A DNA stretch of 64,000 bases from Rickettsiella endosymbiont of Aleochara curtula (GTDB taxonomy: Bacteria > Pseudomonadota > Gammaproteobacteria > Diplorickettsiales > Diplorickettsiaceae): NCBI RefSeq assembly GCF_964030935.1, contig NZ_OZ034990.1:1552001-1616000 (forward strand), read 5' to 3'. Numbering within the stretch: the stretch's first letter is position 1; each line of letters opens with the position of its first letter. The translations under genes were made by a program, and so were the position numbers. The notes under the pieces were generated by a model that was not told the DNA's origin, searched no databases, and worked only from the letters and a program-made list of their open reading frames with translations. Below are positions 40,700 to 50,489 of the stretch, in pieces.

Positions 40700-41743
40700 A
40701 TGTCGACGAATGTTAAGAAGTTTTTAACCCCACAAACCATCGAAGTTCAAAGTATTGCGCCAAATAGAGCGTTAATTACTTTGCAGCCTTTTGAAGCTGG
40801 TTTTGGCCATACCTTAGGAAATGCTCTGCGTCGAATATTGCTATCGTCTATGCCAGGCTGCGCAGTTGTGGAAGCAAAAATCGAAGGTGTACTTCATGAG
40901 TACAGTAGTTTAGATGGTGTACAAGAAGATATTATCGATATTTTGCTTAATTTAAAAGGCGTTGCCTTCCTGATGCATGGCAAAGAAGAAGTCACGCTTG
41001 AACTCACCAAGAATACGGTCGGGCCTGTGCGTGCGGGAGATATTACATTAACCCACGACGTTGAAGTTAAGAATCCAGATTTTATTATTGCGCATTTAAC
41101 CAAACCGCAAGAGTTTAAAATGACGCTTAAAGTAGTAAGGGGACGTGGTTATCAACCCGCATCGCTACGCAAGGCAGATGATCAGTTCGTGAGTGAAGTT
41201 GGCTCATTACAATTGGATGCGCGTTTTAATCCAATATTACGTGCGACCTACTCCGTTGAAAATGCGCGTGTTGAGCAGCGTACTGACTTAGATAAATTAG
41301 TGATTGATTTAGAGACAAACGGTACTATTGAGCCTGAAGAGGCGATACGTCGTGCTGCGACGATTATACAAGAACAATTATATGCTTTTGTTGAGTTACA
41401 ACATGAAACAGAAGATGAAGTTGTGGAAGATCTGGTTGATATTAACCCTATGTTATTACTTCCTGTTGATGAGTTGGAATTGACGGTACGAGCGGCTAAT
41501 TGTTTAAAAGCTGAACATATTTATCGTATTGCCGACTTAGTCACCAAAACAGAATCAGAACTTTTATCTACACCGAATTTAGGTAAAGTGTCTTTATGGG
41601 AAATTAAAACCGCTTTACAAAAACGTGGATTGTCTTTAGGTATGGATGTTCCTTTGCAGCAACTGACTTCTCTAAAGAAATCTTTAGAAGGTGCAGAAGA
41701 AGCAGAAAAGTTAGAAAAAACTGAAGATATTAATAAAGATTAA
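40700..41743 (+). CDS. rpoA: RNA polymerase alpha subunit
   Basis: 347 aa (E. coli 329). The N-terminal assembly domain has [20 protein letters not shown] near residue 28. The C-terminal domain, which binds UP elements and activators, has [20 protein letters not shown] near residue 254 and [14 protein letters not shown] near 290. An acidic ~18-residue tail ([15 protein letters not shown]) extends beyond the usual end. Confidence 0.99.
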   Translation: MSTNVKKFLTPQTIEVQSIAPNRALITLQPFEAGFGHTLGNALRRILLSSMPGCAVVEAKIEGVLHEYSSLDGVQEDIIDILLNLKGVAFLMHGKEEVTLELTKNTVGPVRAGDITLTHDVEVKNPDFIIAHLTKPQEFKMTLKVVRGRGYQPASLRKADDQFVSEVGSLQLDARFNPILRATYSVENARVEQRTDLDKLVIDLETNGTIEPEEAIRRAATIIQEQLYAFVELQHETEDEVVEDLVDINPMLLLPVDELELTVRAANCLKAEHIYRIADLVTKTESELLSTPNLGKVSLWEIKTALQKRGLSLGMDVPLQQLTSLKKSLEGAEEAEKLEKTEDINKD

Positions 41744-41763
41744 TTTAAAGGGCTAAGTGTTTT

Positions 41764-42144
41764 ATGCGTCATCTTAATTCCGGCCGTCGATTAGGCCGAA
41801 CAACCAGTCACAGAACCGCGATGTTTCGCAATATGGTTACTTCCTTGTTAGCCAAAGAAATTATATGTACAACCTTAGCTAAAGCTAAAGAACTGCGACG
41901 AGTTGCCGAACCGCTTATTACTTTAGCGAAAACTGATGGTGTTGCTCAACGACGCTTGGCTTTTGATCGTATACGTAATAAAGAAGCAGTGGCTACGCTT
42001 TTTAATACCGTAGGTCCACGCTTTAAAAAAAGACCCGGCGGTTATTTACGTATTTTGAAATGCGGGTACCGTGCCGGTGATTGTGCGCCTATGGCTATGG
42101 TTGAACTTGTCGAACGCACAGAGAGTGACACTAAATCATCGTAA
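41764..42144 (+). CDS. rplQ: Ribosomal protein L17
   Basis: 126-aa tunnel-exit protein. [20 protein letters not shown] start, [20 protein letters not shown] near residue 36, and [20 protein letters not shown] near 88. Last gene of the fused rpsL-rplQ block. Confidence 0.98.
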   Translation: MRHLNSGRRLGRTTSHRTAMFRNMVTSLLAKEIICTTLAKAKELRRVAEPLITLAKTDGVAQRRLAFDRIRNKEAVATLFNTVGPRFKKRPGGYLRILKCGYRAGDCAPMAMVELVERTESDTKSS

Positions 42145-42197
42145 TAAATGAATTAACAGTGGATACTCTTTTATTCAGTCTATTGTAATAGCATTTT

Positions 42198-42270
42198 CGT
42201 CATTGCGAGCACCGTGCGTGGCCATTCATGGATGGCCACGGCCTCAGCAGCGTTTCGGTCTCGCCATGAG
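42198..42270 (+). repeat. Family-B palindromic element, copy B3
   Basis: CGTCATTGCGAGCACCGTGC ... TGGATGGCCACGGCCTCAG ... TTTCGGTCTCGCCATGAG. It lies between rplQ and the converging HPt gene. Confidence 0.85.
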
Positions 42271-42277
42271 AACTGTT

Positions 42278-42637
42278 TTATGAACGTGTTATTTCTTTCG
42301 CCTTAACCAACGCTGCTTCTAATTCTAGATTGAATTGCTCCAATAGCTCGTTAGAATAATTTTGTTGTGCGATGGCGTTTTCCAGTGCAATGATGCTGAC
42401 TTTAAGCCGTAACCATCCACAATACACACAAGAACCCAGTAATTTATGCAGCACATCTTCAAGTTTTTGCTGTTGTTGGTTTCGAAAAGCAGAATTAATT
42501 TCTGTTTGTAACATAGGGGTTTCTTTTATAAACAGATCGAGTAATTCCTTTAATATTTTGCTCGAATTTTTTGTGAAAGCTTTATCTATATTTTTATCCA
42601 TGATCGGCAGATCGGATGGTTTTTTTTCCATATTCAT
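42278..42637 (-). CDS. Stand-alone HPt (histidine phosphotransfer) domain protein
   Basis: 119-aa helical protein with one HPt domain. The motif DVLHKLLGSCVYCGWLRLKV at ~61-80 places the phosphoacceptor at His64; LFIKETPMLQTEINSAF precedes it as the preceding helix. It resembles the C-terminal HPt module of hybrid kinases such as BarA/GacS/LetS, but no kinase or receiver domain is attached. I take ATG 42635-42637 because TGAGG (complement of 42641-42645) precedes it; longer in-frame starts reach 42703. Either a dedicated phosphorelay carrier or a remnant of a hybrid kinase. Confidence 0.75.
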   Translation of the reverse strand: MNMEKKPSDLPIMDKNIDKAFTKNSSKILKELLDLFIKETPMLQTEINSAFRNQQQQKLEDVLHKLLGSCVYCGWLRLKVSIIALENAIAQQNYSNELLEQFNLELEAALVKAKEITRS

Positions 42638-42757
42638 TATCCTCAAAGTTGCCATATAATTTTTCAGTTTACTCATTGGGCCTAATCTAAGCGAGTCATT
42701 CATTTTATAGGCATATGAGAAATCTGTTGATTGTTTCTCTTTTAGGCCTATGTTTAA

Positions 42758-43735
42758 ATGAAGAATATTTTACTCAACTGTCGAAACTTTGTGGCTAAAT
42801 TATCTTATTGTATTTCTGATGAAGAGCTTAAAGCAGCATTATTAGAATTTAGACATTTACAAGACATATTACGTTGGGGGTTTACCCAATTTAATAAAGC
42901 AAATCTCTATTATGGTCATGGCACCGATAATGCATGGGATGAAATACTTTATTTAGTGTTATCCACACTAAAACTTGGCTCGCATTTAAATCCATGTTTT
43001 TTAGCGGCTAGTTTAAGCTTAGCTGAGCGTCGTTTACTTATAGAAAATATTCGCCAGCGTGTTGAAGATCGTATTCCCACGGCTTATTTGGTGAATGAAG
43101 CAAACTTTGCCGGTTTATCATTTTATGTCGATGCGCGTGTGCTGATACCACGCTCACCGATAGCTGAATTAATTCAGCGTGATTTTAGCCCCTGGATTGA
43201 AGATACTAAAAGAATCAATACAATACTTGATATTGGAACGGGTAGTGCTTGTATCGCGATTGCCTGCGCGTATGCTTTACCTGAAGCACGTATTGATGCA
43301 GTTGATAATTCGAAAGATGCATTAGCAGTAGCCGCTATTAACGTAGGCACGCATAAATTACAAGGTCAAATTAATTTAATTCACTCCGATCTTTTTCAAA
43401 ACTTAAGTGGTCGGCTTTACGATATTATCATTAGTAATCCACCCTATGTTGATGCTGAAGACATTGCGAGTTTGCCGCCAGAATATCAGCATGAACCTGC
43501 TGCGGCTCTGGCTGCGGGTGCGGATGGTTTAGATTTTGTTACTCAAATTCTTAAGCGCGCCAAAAAATATTTGAAAGAAAAGGGTATTTTGATTATAGAG
43601 GTGGGTAATAGTAAAAAAGCATTAATTGATCGTTATCCACAAATTCCTTTTTTCTGGCTTGAATTTGAATATGGCGAAGCGGAAATTTTTTTATTAACCC
43701 AAGAGCAATTAACTCGTTATGAGCAAGAAATTTAA
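42758..43735 (+). CDS. prmB: Ribosomal protein L3 glutamine methyltransferase
   Basis: SAM-dependent N5-glutamine methyltransferase that modifies L3 (encoded at 28398). 325 aa. The SAM-binding motif is ILDIGTGSACIAIACAYA near residue 153, and the catalytic NPPY is in IIISNPPYVDAEDIASLPPE near 224. The N-terminal helical domain resembles PrmB rather than PrmC. It overlaps the asd start by 17 bp. The ribosome binding site is weak. Confidence 0.93.
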   Translation: MKNILLNCRNFVAKLSYCISDEELKAALLEFRHLQDILRWGFTQFNKANLYYGHGTDNAWDEILYLVLSTLKLGSHLNPCFLAASLSLAERRLLIENIRQRVEDRIPTAYLVNEANFAGLSFYVDARVLIPRSPIAELIQRDFSPWIEDTKRINTILDIGTGSACIAIACAYALPEARIDAVDNSKDALAVAAINVGTHKLQGQINLIHSDLFQNLSGRLYDIIISNPPYVDAEDIASLPPEYQHEPAAALAAGADGLDFVTQILKRAKKYLKEKGILIIEVGNSKKALIDRYPQIPFFWLEFEYGEAEIFLLTQEQLTRYEQEI

Positions 43736-44741
43736 TTTAGCCATCGTTGGCGCTACCGGTTTTGTTGGTCAAGCGGTATTAAATATTTTACAACAGCGGA
43801 AATTTCCGATTAAGCATCTCTATCTACTTGCCAGTGAACGTTCTTCTGGCGAGACGATGGAGTTTAATAAACAGCCATTAATCGTATCCGATTTAGTTGA
43901 ATTTGATTTTAAGCAAGCTGATATCGCGATATTTACAGCGGGTTCGGCAATTTCTGCTCAATATGTTCCAGAAGCGACGCAAAAGGGTTGTTTAGTTATC
44001 GATAATACGCCGCAATTTCGTTACGACGACGATGTTCCTTTAGTAATCCCCGAGGTAAATCCCGAAGCATTACTCGCTTATAAAAAACGTCATATTATTG
44101 CTAATCCAAATTGCTCTACGATACAAATGTTAGTCGCTTTGAAGCCGATCTATGACGCCGTTGGTATAAGCCGTATTAATGTTGTAACTTTTCAATCCGT
44201 TTCAGGAGCAGGGAAAGCTGCATTCCATGAGCTGATTCAGCAAGCAGGCCAATTACTAAATGGTTTACCCATTAAGCAGCCACAAGCATTTACTCAGCAA
44301 ATTGCTTTTAACGTTATCCCGCATATTGATGAGTTTGAAAAAAATGGATATACACGCGAAGAAATGAAAATGGTCTGGGAAACGCAAAAAATTTTTGCCG
44401 ATGCAGAAATTCAAGTGAACCCCACCGCGGTAAGAGTTCCGGTGTTCCATGGACACTCTGAAGCGGTGCATATAGAAACAAAGAAAAAAATAACTGCTAG
44501 CCAGGCCAAGCAGTTATTAAAAAAAGCTCCGGGTATATTAGTTATCGATAAGCTTGCCAATAATGGTTATCCAACACCCATTTCTCATGCTAATAACGAT
44601 AAAGTGTTGGTAGGTCGGCTTCGAGAGGATATTTCCCATCCCTTGGGTTTGGACATGTGGATCGTTGCGGATAATATTCGTAAAGGCGCCGCCCTAAATG
44701 CCATACAAATTGCTGAATTACTGATTGAGCACTATATATAG
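43719..44741 (+). CDS. asd: Aspartate-semialdehyde dehydrogenase
   Basis: Converts aspartyl-4-phosphate to aspartate semialdehyde with NADPH, the branch point to diaminopimelate/lysine, threonine and methionine. 340 aa. NADP motif AIVGATGFVGQAVLNIL near residue 8. Catalytic Cys in ANPNCSTIQMLVALKPIYD near residue 131. Catalytic His in RVPVFHGHSEAVHIE near residue 242. The diaminopimelate branch is needed for peptidoglycan. Starts within prmB. Confidence 0.96.
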   Translation: MSKKFNLAIVGATGFVGQAVLNILQQRKFPIKHLYLLASERSSGETMEFNKQPLIVSDLVEFDFKQADIAIFTAGSAISAQYVPEATQKGCLVIDNTPQFRYDDDVPLVIPEVNPEALLAYKKRHIIANPNCSTIQMLVALKPIYDAVGISRINVVTFQSVSGAGKAAFHELIQQAGQLLNGLPIKQPQAFTQQIAFNVIPHIDEFEKNGYTREEMKMVWETQKIFADAEIQVNPTAVRVPVFHGHSEAVHIETKKKITASQAKQLLKKAPGILVIDKLANNGYPTPISHANNDKVLVGRLREDISHPLGLDMWIVADNIRKGAALNAIQIAELLIEHYI

Positions 44742-44858
44742 GCCACCTATTAGCGGGGTCTAATTCGTTGCTTCAGGAGTATACCCTTGACGTCTATATC
44801 TTTAGAGTAAGCTAGGTTAAAATAGCCGCATGAGTGGGTTTTACCAAGCGTTGCGAAT

Positions 44859-45365
44859 ATGACTGATAATACAAATAAAAAAAATCCTTATTTTGAACAT
44901 GACGAGCTACCTTCCTCCACTGAGATGGAAGCTTTTTTTTATGCAAAGCATATCGACCCCGTCGTTAATTTAGAGGAAGATGATGATGAGGATGGCAGCG
45001 GCGTCGGTACGGTGACGCTGAGTGTTGAACAGCTGTCGGCCTATCTACAAGCGGCATTTAATAAGGAACGCCGACAGCGTGTAGATGGACAGAGAAAATT
45101 TGCTGCCTGTCCTTTATCAGAAGACCCTAACAATTTGTTGGGTAAGAAAAATTCGCGCTCGTGTGGTTTTGGAGAATCGCCCCAGATACATCCCTTATTA
45201 GCGAATAGTCAGCAGTTTAGCGGTGATGATCCTTCCATAAGTGCAAATCCTACGGAGAATTCCGAGGCTAGTAAAAAATTTCCCGAAAAACGCCTAGAAA
45301 ATCAATTACGGTTACAAAAAAATCTTGGTTTAGGTGCAAGCAAAAGTGTAACGCTTGCTAGATAA
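44859..45365 (+). CDS. Uncharacterised 168-aa acidic protein
   Basis: No family recognised. The N-terminal half is acidic (EEDDDEDG near residue 39); a short predicted helix follows (SVEQLSAYLQAAFNKERRQR). The second half is Ser/Asn/Glu-rich and probably disordered. No membrane segment. It ends 3 bp before the ankyrin protein gene, so the two are likely co-translated. The ribosome binding site is weak. Confidence 0.7.
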   Translation: MTDNTNKKNPYFEHDELPSSTEMEAFFYAKHIDPVVNLEEDDDEDGSGVGTVTLSVEQLSAYLQAAFNKERRQRVDGQRKFAACPLSEDPNNLLGKKNSRSCGFGESPQIHPLLANSQQFSGDDPSISANPTENSEASKKFPEKRLENQLRLQKNLGLGASKSVTLAR

Positions 45366-45368
45366 TAG

Positions 45369-46775
45369 ATGTTAAAGCCTACTTTCGCTCACGAAATTTT
45401 GTTTGGTACACTTAATGGTGTAGAGCGGTATATCCAAGCGGGGGCGGATATAGAAGAAACTGATGAGTATGGTTTCTCACCGTTAATAGAGGCGACGATT
45501 GCCAATAAGCTAGAGGTTGTTGAGTTATTATTAGAATATGGATCCGATATCAATAATGCCGACACCACGGGTCGCACTGCATTACATTGGGCAGTCGATA
45601 ATCACAATTTAGCTTTATGTGAATTATTACTTGCAAATAAAGCCGATGCTAATGCTTATACCAGCGCGGGACAGCCTGTTTTAGTTTATCCTTTATTGAG
45701 ACAGCAAAATGAATTAAAAAAATTACTTTATCGATATGGTGCTAAATTAGGATTTGCTCAAGACTTTATCCAAGCTAAATTACTCGGACATCGTTATGAA
45801 TTGGTAGGTCAGGTCGATATTGTTAATGGCGCAGGACGTTTTATAGAGATAAATTACGAAGGATTTTTTTTAGAGTTTACACTCGACGTCATACTCAATT
45901 CTTTGCGTCGCTATCAGAATAATTTTTCTTCACGCCATTTGCGGCCTTACTTCGACAATTTAGAAAAATTGATTGCCGCATTTTCTAACGCGCAGGCATT
46001 ACTAAAATATCAGCGTTATACGATTAATATTAAGGATCACACGCATAGTATCGATGCCTTGTTAGATCAAGAATTACTGTTATTACCCATCGCTTATGAA
46101 GGCCATGCCATTGCATTGATTAAATATAAAAATTGGTTAGTTCGTTGCGATCGGGGTGAGAATAGCCATCGAGAAGGCAGTATTGTTATCTATGAATGTC
46201 AGCATCCCTATGCTTGGAATAATGAGTTTTGCAAACAATTAATTTATACACGCCTATCTCGTGAGTTTCTAACTCAAGGGATACATCGTCACTTGGGTTT
46301 AGTCACTGTTGCAAACCTACCCCTTCAGGGTCAAGTTATCGGTAATTGCTCTTGGGCAAATATCGAAGCAAGTATTGCAGGTATATTATTTTTGCTGTCT
46401 GGAGTCGGTACTAAAGGCCAATTAGTTTCTGATTTTGAAAAATATCAACAGCAAGCTTTAGGTTTTTTTCAGGATTGGCAAACCTGGGATAAAGATCGTG
46501 CCTTAGAGGAATGTATACAAGGGTTTTATTATAGCAATAAAGTTCGAGGAGCCACTAAAGCGACTATTTTAGCCGCCATTTTATTCCAAAAGTCGACGCT
46601 AAATCTTAGTAGTCTAAAACAAGCCGAAGCCATATTAAAAATTTTAACTTTAGACGATTATAATTATTTGCTAAAAAGTTACTTGAATGTATATTGGCAA
46701 TTAAATAAAACTGTGCAGGGAAAAAACTTGATTGGCTTGCTAGATGCTTGTGGTATCAGCCGAGAATTTTTATAA
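45369..46775 (+). CDS. Ankyrin-repeat protein with a cysteine-hydrolase-like C-terminal half (AnkH/LegA3-like)
   Basis: 468 aa. Ankyrin repeats are visible at ~3-33, 36-66 and 69-99 (for example GRTALHWAVDNHNLALCELL), with a degenerate fourth at ~102-128. The C-terminal half has YEGHAIALIKYKNWLVRCDR near residue 243 and GNCSWANIEASIAGI at 325. It supplies His246, Asp261 and Cys327 as a possible catalytic set. Length and architecture (four ankyrins plus a cysteine-protease-like domain) match the Legionella core Dot/Icm effector AnkH/LegA3. Orthology is inferred without alignment. No signal peptide or membrane segment. Confidence 0.78.
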   Translation: MLKPTFAHEILFGTLNGVERYIQAGADIEETDEYGFSPLIEATIANKLEVVELLLEYGSDINNADTTGRTALHWAVDNHNLALCELLLANKADANAYTSAGQPVLVYPLLRQQNELKKLLYRYGAKLGFAQDFIQAKLLGHRYELVGQVDIVNGAGRFIEINYEGFFLEFTLDVILNSLRRYQNNFSSRHLRPYFDNLEKLIAAFSNAQALLKYQRYTINIKDHTHSIDALLDQELLLLPIAYEGHAIALIKYKNWLVRCDRGENSHREGSIVIYECQHPYAWNNEFCKQLIYTRLSREFLTQGIHRHLGLVTVANLPLQGQVIGNCSWANIEASIAGILFLLSGVGTKGQLVSDFEKYQQQALGFFQDWQTWDKDRALEECIQGFYYSNKVRGATKATILAAILFQKSTLNLSSLKQAEAILKILTLDDYNYLLKSYLNVYWQLNKTVQGKNLIGLLDACGISREFL

Positions 46776-46813
46776 CAATGGTTTTCTCTCTGTGGTATAA
46801 AAATTAACGAATC

Positions 46814-46891
46814 CGTCATGGCGCGGCCGAAACGTCAGTGAGGCCGTGGCCATCCATAGATTGCCGCGCACCTACGGTGCTCGCAATGACG
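46814..46891 (-). repeat. Family-B palindromic element, copy B4
   Basis: CGTCATGGCGCGGCCGAAAC ... GTGGCCATCCATAGATTGCC ... GCTCGCAATGACG. It is followed by ATTAATATTTTA, the same flank that is amplified in the 28-bp array at 19321. Confidence 0.85.
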
Positions 46892-46947
46892 ATTAATATT
46901 TTATACGCTACAGAAAACAGAGGTTTTGAATACTAAGGAACAGAAAG

Positions 46948-47967
46948 ATGAATAGGGAAATGACCACTGGGCGTCGCAGTTTTTTTACCCAAAGAGATAC
47001 GAAACAAAGATACAGAGAAAATTGGGTTAGTAAGGTAAACCAATTTAATAAAAAATCCATTTATGATCTAACTTGGAAGGCTTTTTACCATGAGTTATGC
47101 AAACTCGGTATTAAAGAGTTTTTAAATCAATATGGATACTCTTCTAAAAGAAAGTTGCAACTCGTCATTGCAAAATCAAATCTTTGTGGGAAAAAAGTAA
47201 CTTTGTATGATTTTGAAAACAGTTCCGAACCTGAGTTAATTAGGCTGGTAGGAAATAATTTTTTTGGGAAAATCACTAATCAGATAAATTTTAATGCAAA
47301 AAATCATAAATTATCGACTATTCACTATTACATTTATCATTACAGTTTGAATTTTACGGCACTAAGTTTGGGTTTTTCTAGTAAACAATGTTTTTTGAAT
47401 TTTTTTGCACAAACGCTTTATGTGCCTGAGTGTTTAGAGAATATAGTCCAAAATCTACGGCGAAGTATCGAAAGTCTAAGACAAATCGCTCCTGCTAACT
47501 TGCGGAAAGAATTGAGTGATCTTTATGATAAACCCTTACCTAAGAATCGAAATTTCATAAAATATAATTCTACGTTAGAGGAGCTTAAATTAGGGCTAGA
47601 AAATGAATCTACCGTGCTAGTTGTAGCCAGCTTAGGTGGTAGTAATGCCTATATCGTCAATAAGAAGTTGCAAACCTTGAGACCTTTACTTAATGTAAAT
47701 TTACGAATTTTAAAGCAGCAATCTTGGGAATCTCTGCAGGCAGATACGCCGATTTTCATTTGGAAGATAAAATTATATCAACTTTTCTCAGGCCAAGTCA
47801 TGTTGGATCAATGGCCTGCTACTTTATATAAACCTCTACGGCTATATAGTTTTCGCAGTTATCTTTGGCAATTTTTCACGTCACGCCGAGCACAGGAAGC
47901 CCACACAGATACGCCATTGAATCTTCATCATTCTCATCCTTCGGTTTTTTCTTTTTATAGCGACTGA
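46948..47967 (+). CDS. Uncharacterised 339-aa protein, effector-like
   Basis: I recognise no domain. AGGAAC precedes the ATG. The protein is basic and rich in Asn, Lys, Phe and Tyr, mostly helical in appearance, without a signal peptide or membrane helix. A Val/Ala-rich strand (STVLVVASLGGSNAYIV near residue 211) suggests a small alpha/beta core. The C-terminus is His/Ser-rich. It follows the ankyrin gene after a family-B element, so it probably has its own promoter. Confidence 0.75.
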   Translation: MNREMTTGRRSFFTQRDTKQRYRENWVSKVNQFNKKSIYDLTWKAFYHELCKLGIKEFLNQYGYSSKRKLQLVIAKSNLCGKKVTLYDFENSSEPELIRLVGNNFFGKITNQINFNAKNHKLSTIHYYIYHYSLNFTALSLGFSSKQCFLNFFAQTLYVPECLENIVQNLRRSIESLRQIAPANLRKELSDLYDKPLPKNRNFIKYNSTLEELKLGLENESTVLVVASLGGSNAYIVNKKLQTLRPLLNVNLRILKQQSWESLQADTPIFIWKIKLYQLFSGQVMLDQWPATLYKPLRLYSFRSYLWQFFTSRRAQEAHTDTPLNLHHSHPSVFSFYSD

Positions 47968-48084
47968 GATAGCGGTGAGCGAACGTTATGTGCATACTTA
48001 CAACCCTTAAGCTTAAGCTTATTTCTCGGCTAAACCAGATGAATTGTTTGTGTTATCAATACTTAATTAGAATAATTTATCCCA

Positions 48085-48114
48085 TTGTAATTACCGCATC
48101 GAATGGAGTATACT
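48085..48114 (+). promoter_or_regulatory. Sigma-70 promoter of the initiator tRNA/nusA-infB region
   Basis: TTGTAA (48085-48090), 18-bp spacer, TATACT (48109-48114). The -10 ends 12 bp before the tRNA 5' end. Confidence 0.6.
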
Positions 48115-48126
48115 CTGTGCCGCTAT

Positions 48127-48203
<77 letters not shown>

Positions 48204-48217
48204 ATTTATTGTGCGAG

Positions 48218-48245
48218 AGGCCCCATTATGGGGCTTTTTATTTTG
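48218..48245 (+). terminator. Terminator hairpin after tRNA-fMet
   Basis: GCCCC / GGGGC stem with loop ATTAT and a TTTTTATTTT tail, 15 bp past the tRNA. It may be partial, letting some transcription continue into rimP. Confidence 0.75.
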
Positions 48246-48263
48246 ACTAGACTAGCGCTAAAT

Positions 48264-48343
48264 ATCAGCAGCCAGGAGTGTATTAGCCCATACACGGGGG
48301 TGTGCGCATTGAGTGGCTTTATATTCACAAGTGCGAAGAGCGT
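48264..48343 (+). repeat. Family-A remnant A6 (degenerate right half)
   Basis: CAGCAGCCAGGAGTGTATTA ... GCGCATTGAGTGGC ... TTCACAAGTGCGAAGAG matches the right two-thirds of the family with many substitutions. It ends 5 bp before rimP. Confidence 0.6.
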
Positions 48344-48348
48344 AGACG

Positions 48349-48807
48349 ATGAAAAACAATTCAGCGATAGAAGCAAAGATATTGCCGACGGTTGAAGCCC
48401 TGGGTTATGAGTTATGGGCCTGCCTCTATCTGACACAAGGTCAACAAAGTGTATTGCGTATCTATATTGATAGTGAAAAAGGTATTACCGTCGCTGACTG
48501 CGAACGGGTAAGCCGCCAAATTAGTGCATTATTGGATGTGGAAGACCCTTTATTAGGACGTTATAACTTAGAAGTTTCTTCTCCGGGCTTAGATAGACCC
48601 CTTATTAAAGAGAAGCATTTTCAGCGTTATGTTGGTCATACGGTGCGTGTTGCTACGCACACGCCCATCGATAATCAACGTAAATTTAAAGGTCTTTTAC
48701 AATCAGTAGGAGTAGCTGGGATAGTGTTAAGCCAGGATGGGAAGGAATTAGTGTTAACGTGGGACAATATTTTGCGTGCGAATGTATTGCCTGAAATGAA
48801 TAAATAA
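48349..48807 (+). CDS. rimP: Ribosome maturation factor RimP
   Basis: 152-aa 30S assembly factor. [20 protein letters not shown] near residue 36 and the signature [20 protein letters not shown] near 72. 13 bp before nusA; the first protein gene of the conserved nusA-infB operon. Confidence 0.96.
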   Translation: MKNNSAIEAKILPTVEALGYELWACLYLTQGQQSVLRIYIDSEKGITVADCERVSRQISALLDVEDPLLGRYNLEVSSPGLDRPLIKEKHFQRYVGHTVRVATHTPIDNQRKFKGLLQSVGVAGIVLSQDGKELVLTWDNILRANVLPEMNK

Positions 48808-48820
48808 CCGGAGGCAGGCT

Positions 48821-50359
48821 ATGAAAAAAGAAATTTTATTAGTGGCAGAGACGGTATCTAACGAAAAAGATGTTGATAAAGAGTTAATTTTTAAAGCGAT
48901 AGAAGCCGCTTTAGCGATGGCTACCAAGAAAAAAGCAGGTGAAGATATCGATGTCCGAGTGGCTATCGATCGCCGCACCGGTGACTACGATACTTTTCGC
49001 TACTGGACAGTCGTTGCGGATGAAACTGTGGCGAGTCATCTTGGAGATGCTCATATCCCCTTTGAGCCCTTAAAACAAATACTATTAAGCGAAGCTAAAA
49101 AGCGTGATCCAAATAGCCAAATTGGGGACGTGGTAGAAGAGCATATGCCTTCGGTGGAGTTTGGCCGTATTGCAGCGCAAACGGCAAAGCAAGTCATTAT
49201 CCAGAAGGTCAGAGAGGCCGAACGCGCTAAGATAGCCGAGGCCTATACCAGTCGTATTGGTGAATTGTTATCAGGAATAGTCAAGCGTATTACACGAGAA
49301 GGTTTGATCGTGGATTTAGGCGCAAGCGTAGAAGCGTTTGTTCCACGCGAGGAAATGATACCCCGTGAAGAAGTACGATCTGATGATCGTTTGCGTGGCT
49401 ATTTATATGCCGTGAATCCGCAAGTGCGAGGTCCTCAGTTATTAATAAGTCGCACACGCCCAGAAATGTTGATTGAACTCTTTAAGATAGAAGTGCCGGA
49501 GATTGGCGAAGAGTTGATTGAAATTAAAAGCGCCGCGCGTGATCCTGGTTCACGTGCAAAAATTGCAGTTAAAACCAATGATGGTCGCATTGATCCGATA
49601 GGTGCTTGCGTTGGTATGCGTGGCGCGCGAGTACAAGCCGTCTCCAGTGAATTAGCTGGTGAGCGAATTGATATAGTGTTATGGGATGATAACCCAGTTC
49701 AATTAGTTATAAATGCGATGGCGCCTGCTGAGGTGGCTTCTATCGTGGTGGATGAAGATACCAAGGTGATGGATGTAGCTGTACAAGAGGAACAATTATC
49801 ACAAGCCATTGGTCGCAATGGTCAAAATGTACGTTTAGCCAGTGAACTAACCGGATGGATAATTAATGTTATCACTATAGAAGAAGCGGCCAAAAAAGTG
49901 GTTAAAGAATCGGAAGGTTTACAAAATCTTTTTATGGAACAACTTGCCATAGATGAAGAAATAGCACAGATGTTAGCGCGAGAGGGATTTACCAGTTTAG
50001 AAGAAATTGCTTATGTATCAGAGCAAGAGCTATTAGATATTGAAGATTTTGATCCAGAGTTAGTAGAGACGCTGCAAAATCGTGCTAAAGAAGTGTTAGC
50101 GACACAAGCTGCTGCTAAGCAAAAATCGACGATATCTGAACAGGGTAAATTTTTAGAGCCGCATCAAGATTTACTTTCTTTAGAAGGAATTACCGAAGAG
50201 ATAGCAGTCACATTAGCTAAAAAAGGTGTTTCCTCACGCGAGGCATTAGCCGAGTTGGCAGTCGATGATTTGTTAGATATTATCGAATTAGATCGTGAAA
50301 CAGCGGGTAAGTTAATCATGGCTGCACGTGCTCCTTGGTTTGCCGAAGAGAAAAAATAG
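48821..50359 (+). CDS. nusA: Transcription factor NusA
   Basis: 512-aa pausing and antitermination factor. The N-terminal polymerase-binding domain is followed by an S1 domain ([20 protein letters not shown] near residue 143). Two KH domains come next ([20 protein letters not shown] near 265 and [19 protein letters not shown] near 328). Two C-terminal helical acidic repeats (~360-430 and ~440-510) follow, as in gammaproteobacteria. GGAGG precedes the ATG. Confidence 0.98.
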   Translation: MKKEILLVAETVSNEKDVDKELIFKAIEAALAMATKKKAGEDIDVRVAIDRRTGDYDTFRYWTVVADETVASHLGDAHIPFEPLKQILLSEAKKRDPNSQIGDVVEEHMPSVEFGRIAAQTAKQVIIQKVREAERAKIAEAYTSRIGELLSGIVKRITREGLIVDLGASVEAFVPREEMIPREEVRSDDRLRGYLYAVNPQVRGPQLLISRTRPEMLIELFKIEVPEIGEELIEIKSAARDPGSRAKIAVKTNDGRIDPIGACVGMRGARVQAVSSELAGERIDIVLWDDNPVQLVINAMAPAEVASIVVDEDTKVMDVAVQEEQLSQAIGRNGQNVRLASELTGWIINVITIEEAAKKVVKESEGLQNLFMEQLAIDEEIAQMLAREGFTSLEEIAYVSEQELLDIEDFDPELVETLQNRAKEVLATQAAAKQKSTISEQGKFLEPHQDLLSLEGITEEIAVTLAKKGVSSREALAELAVDDLLDIIELDRETAGKLIMAARAPWFAEEKK

Positions 50360-50489
50360 GAGTCAAAAGTAGAGCTATTATTTTTTATAAAAAAAAATTA
50401 AAGTTCGATAGGTAAGCAGCAACAATACACATTCAGAAGAACTTAAGTAAGTTTTCGAAGCTGTCAAATATTGGCAGGAGAAGCATAGT

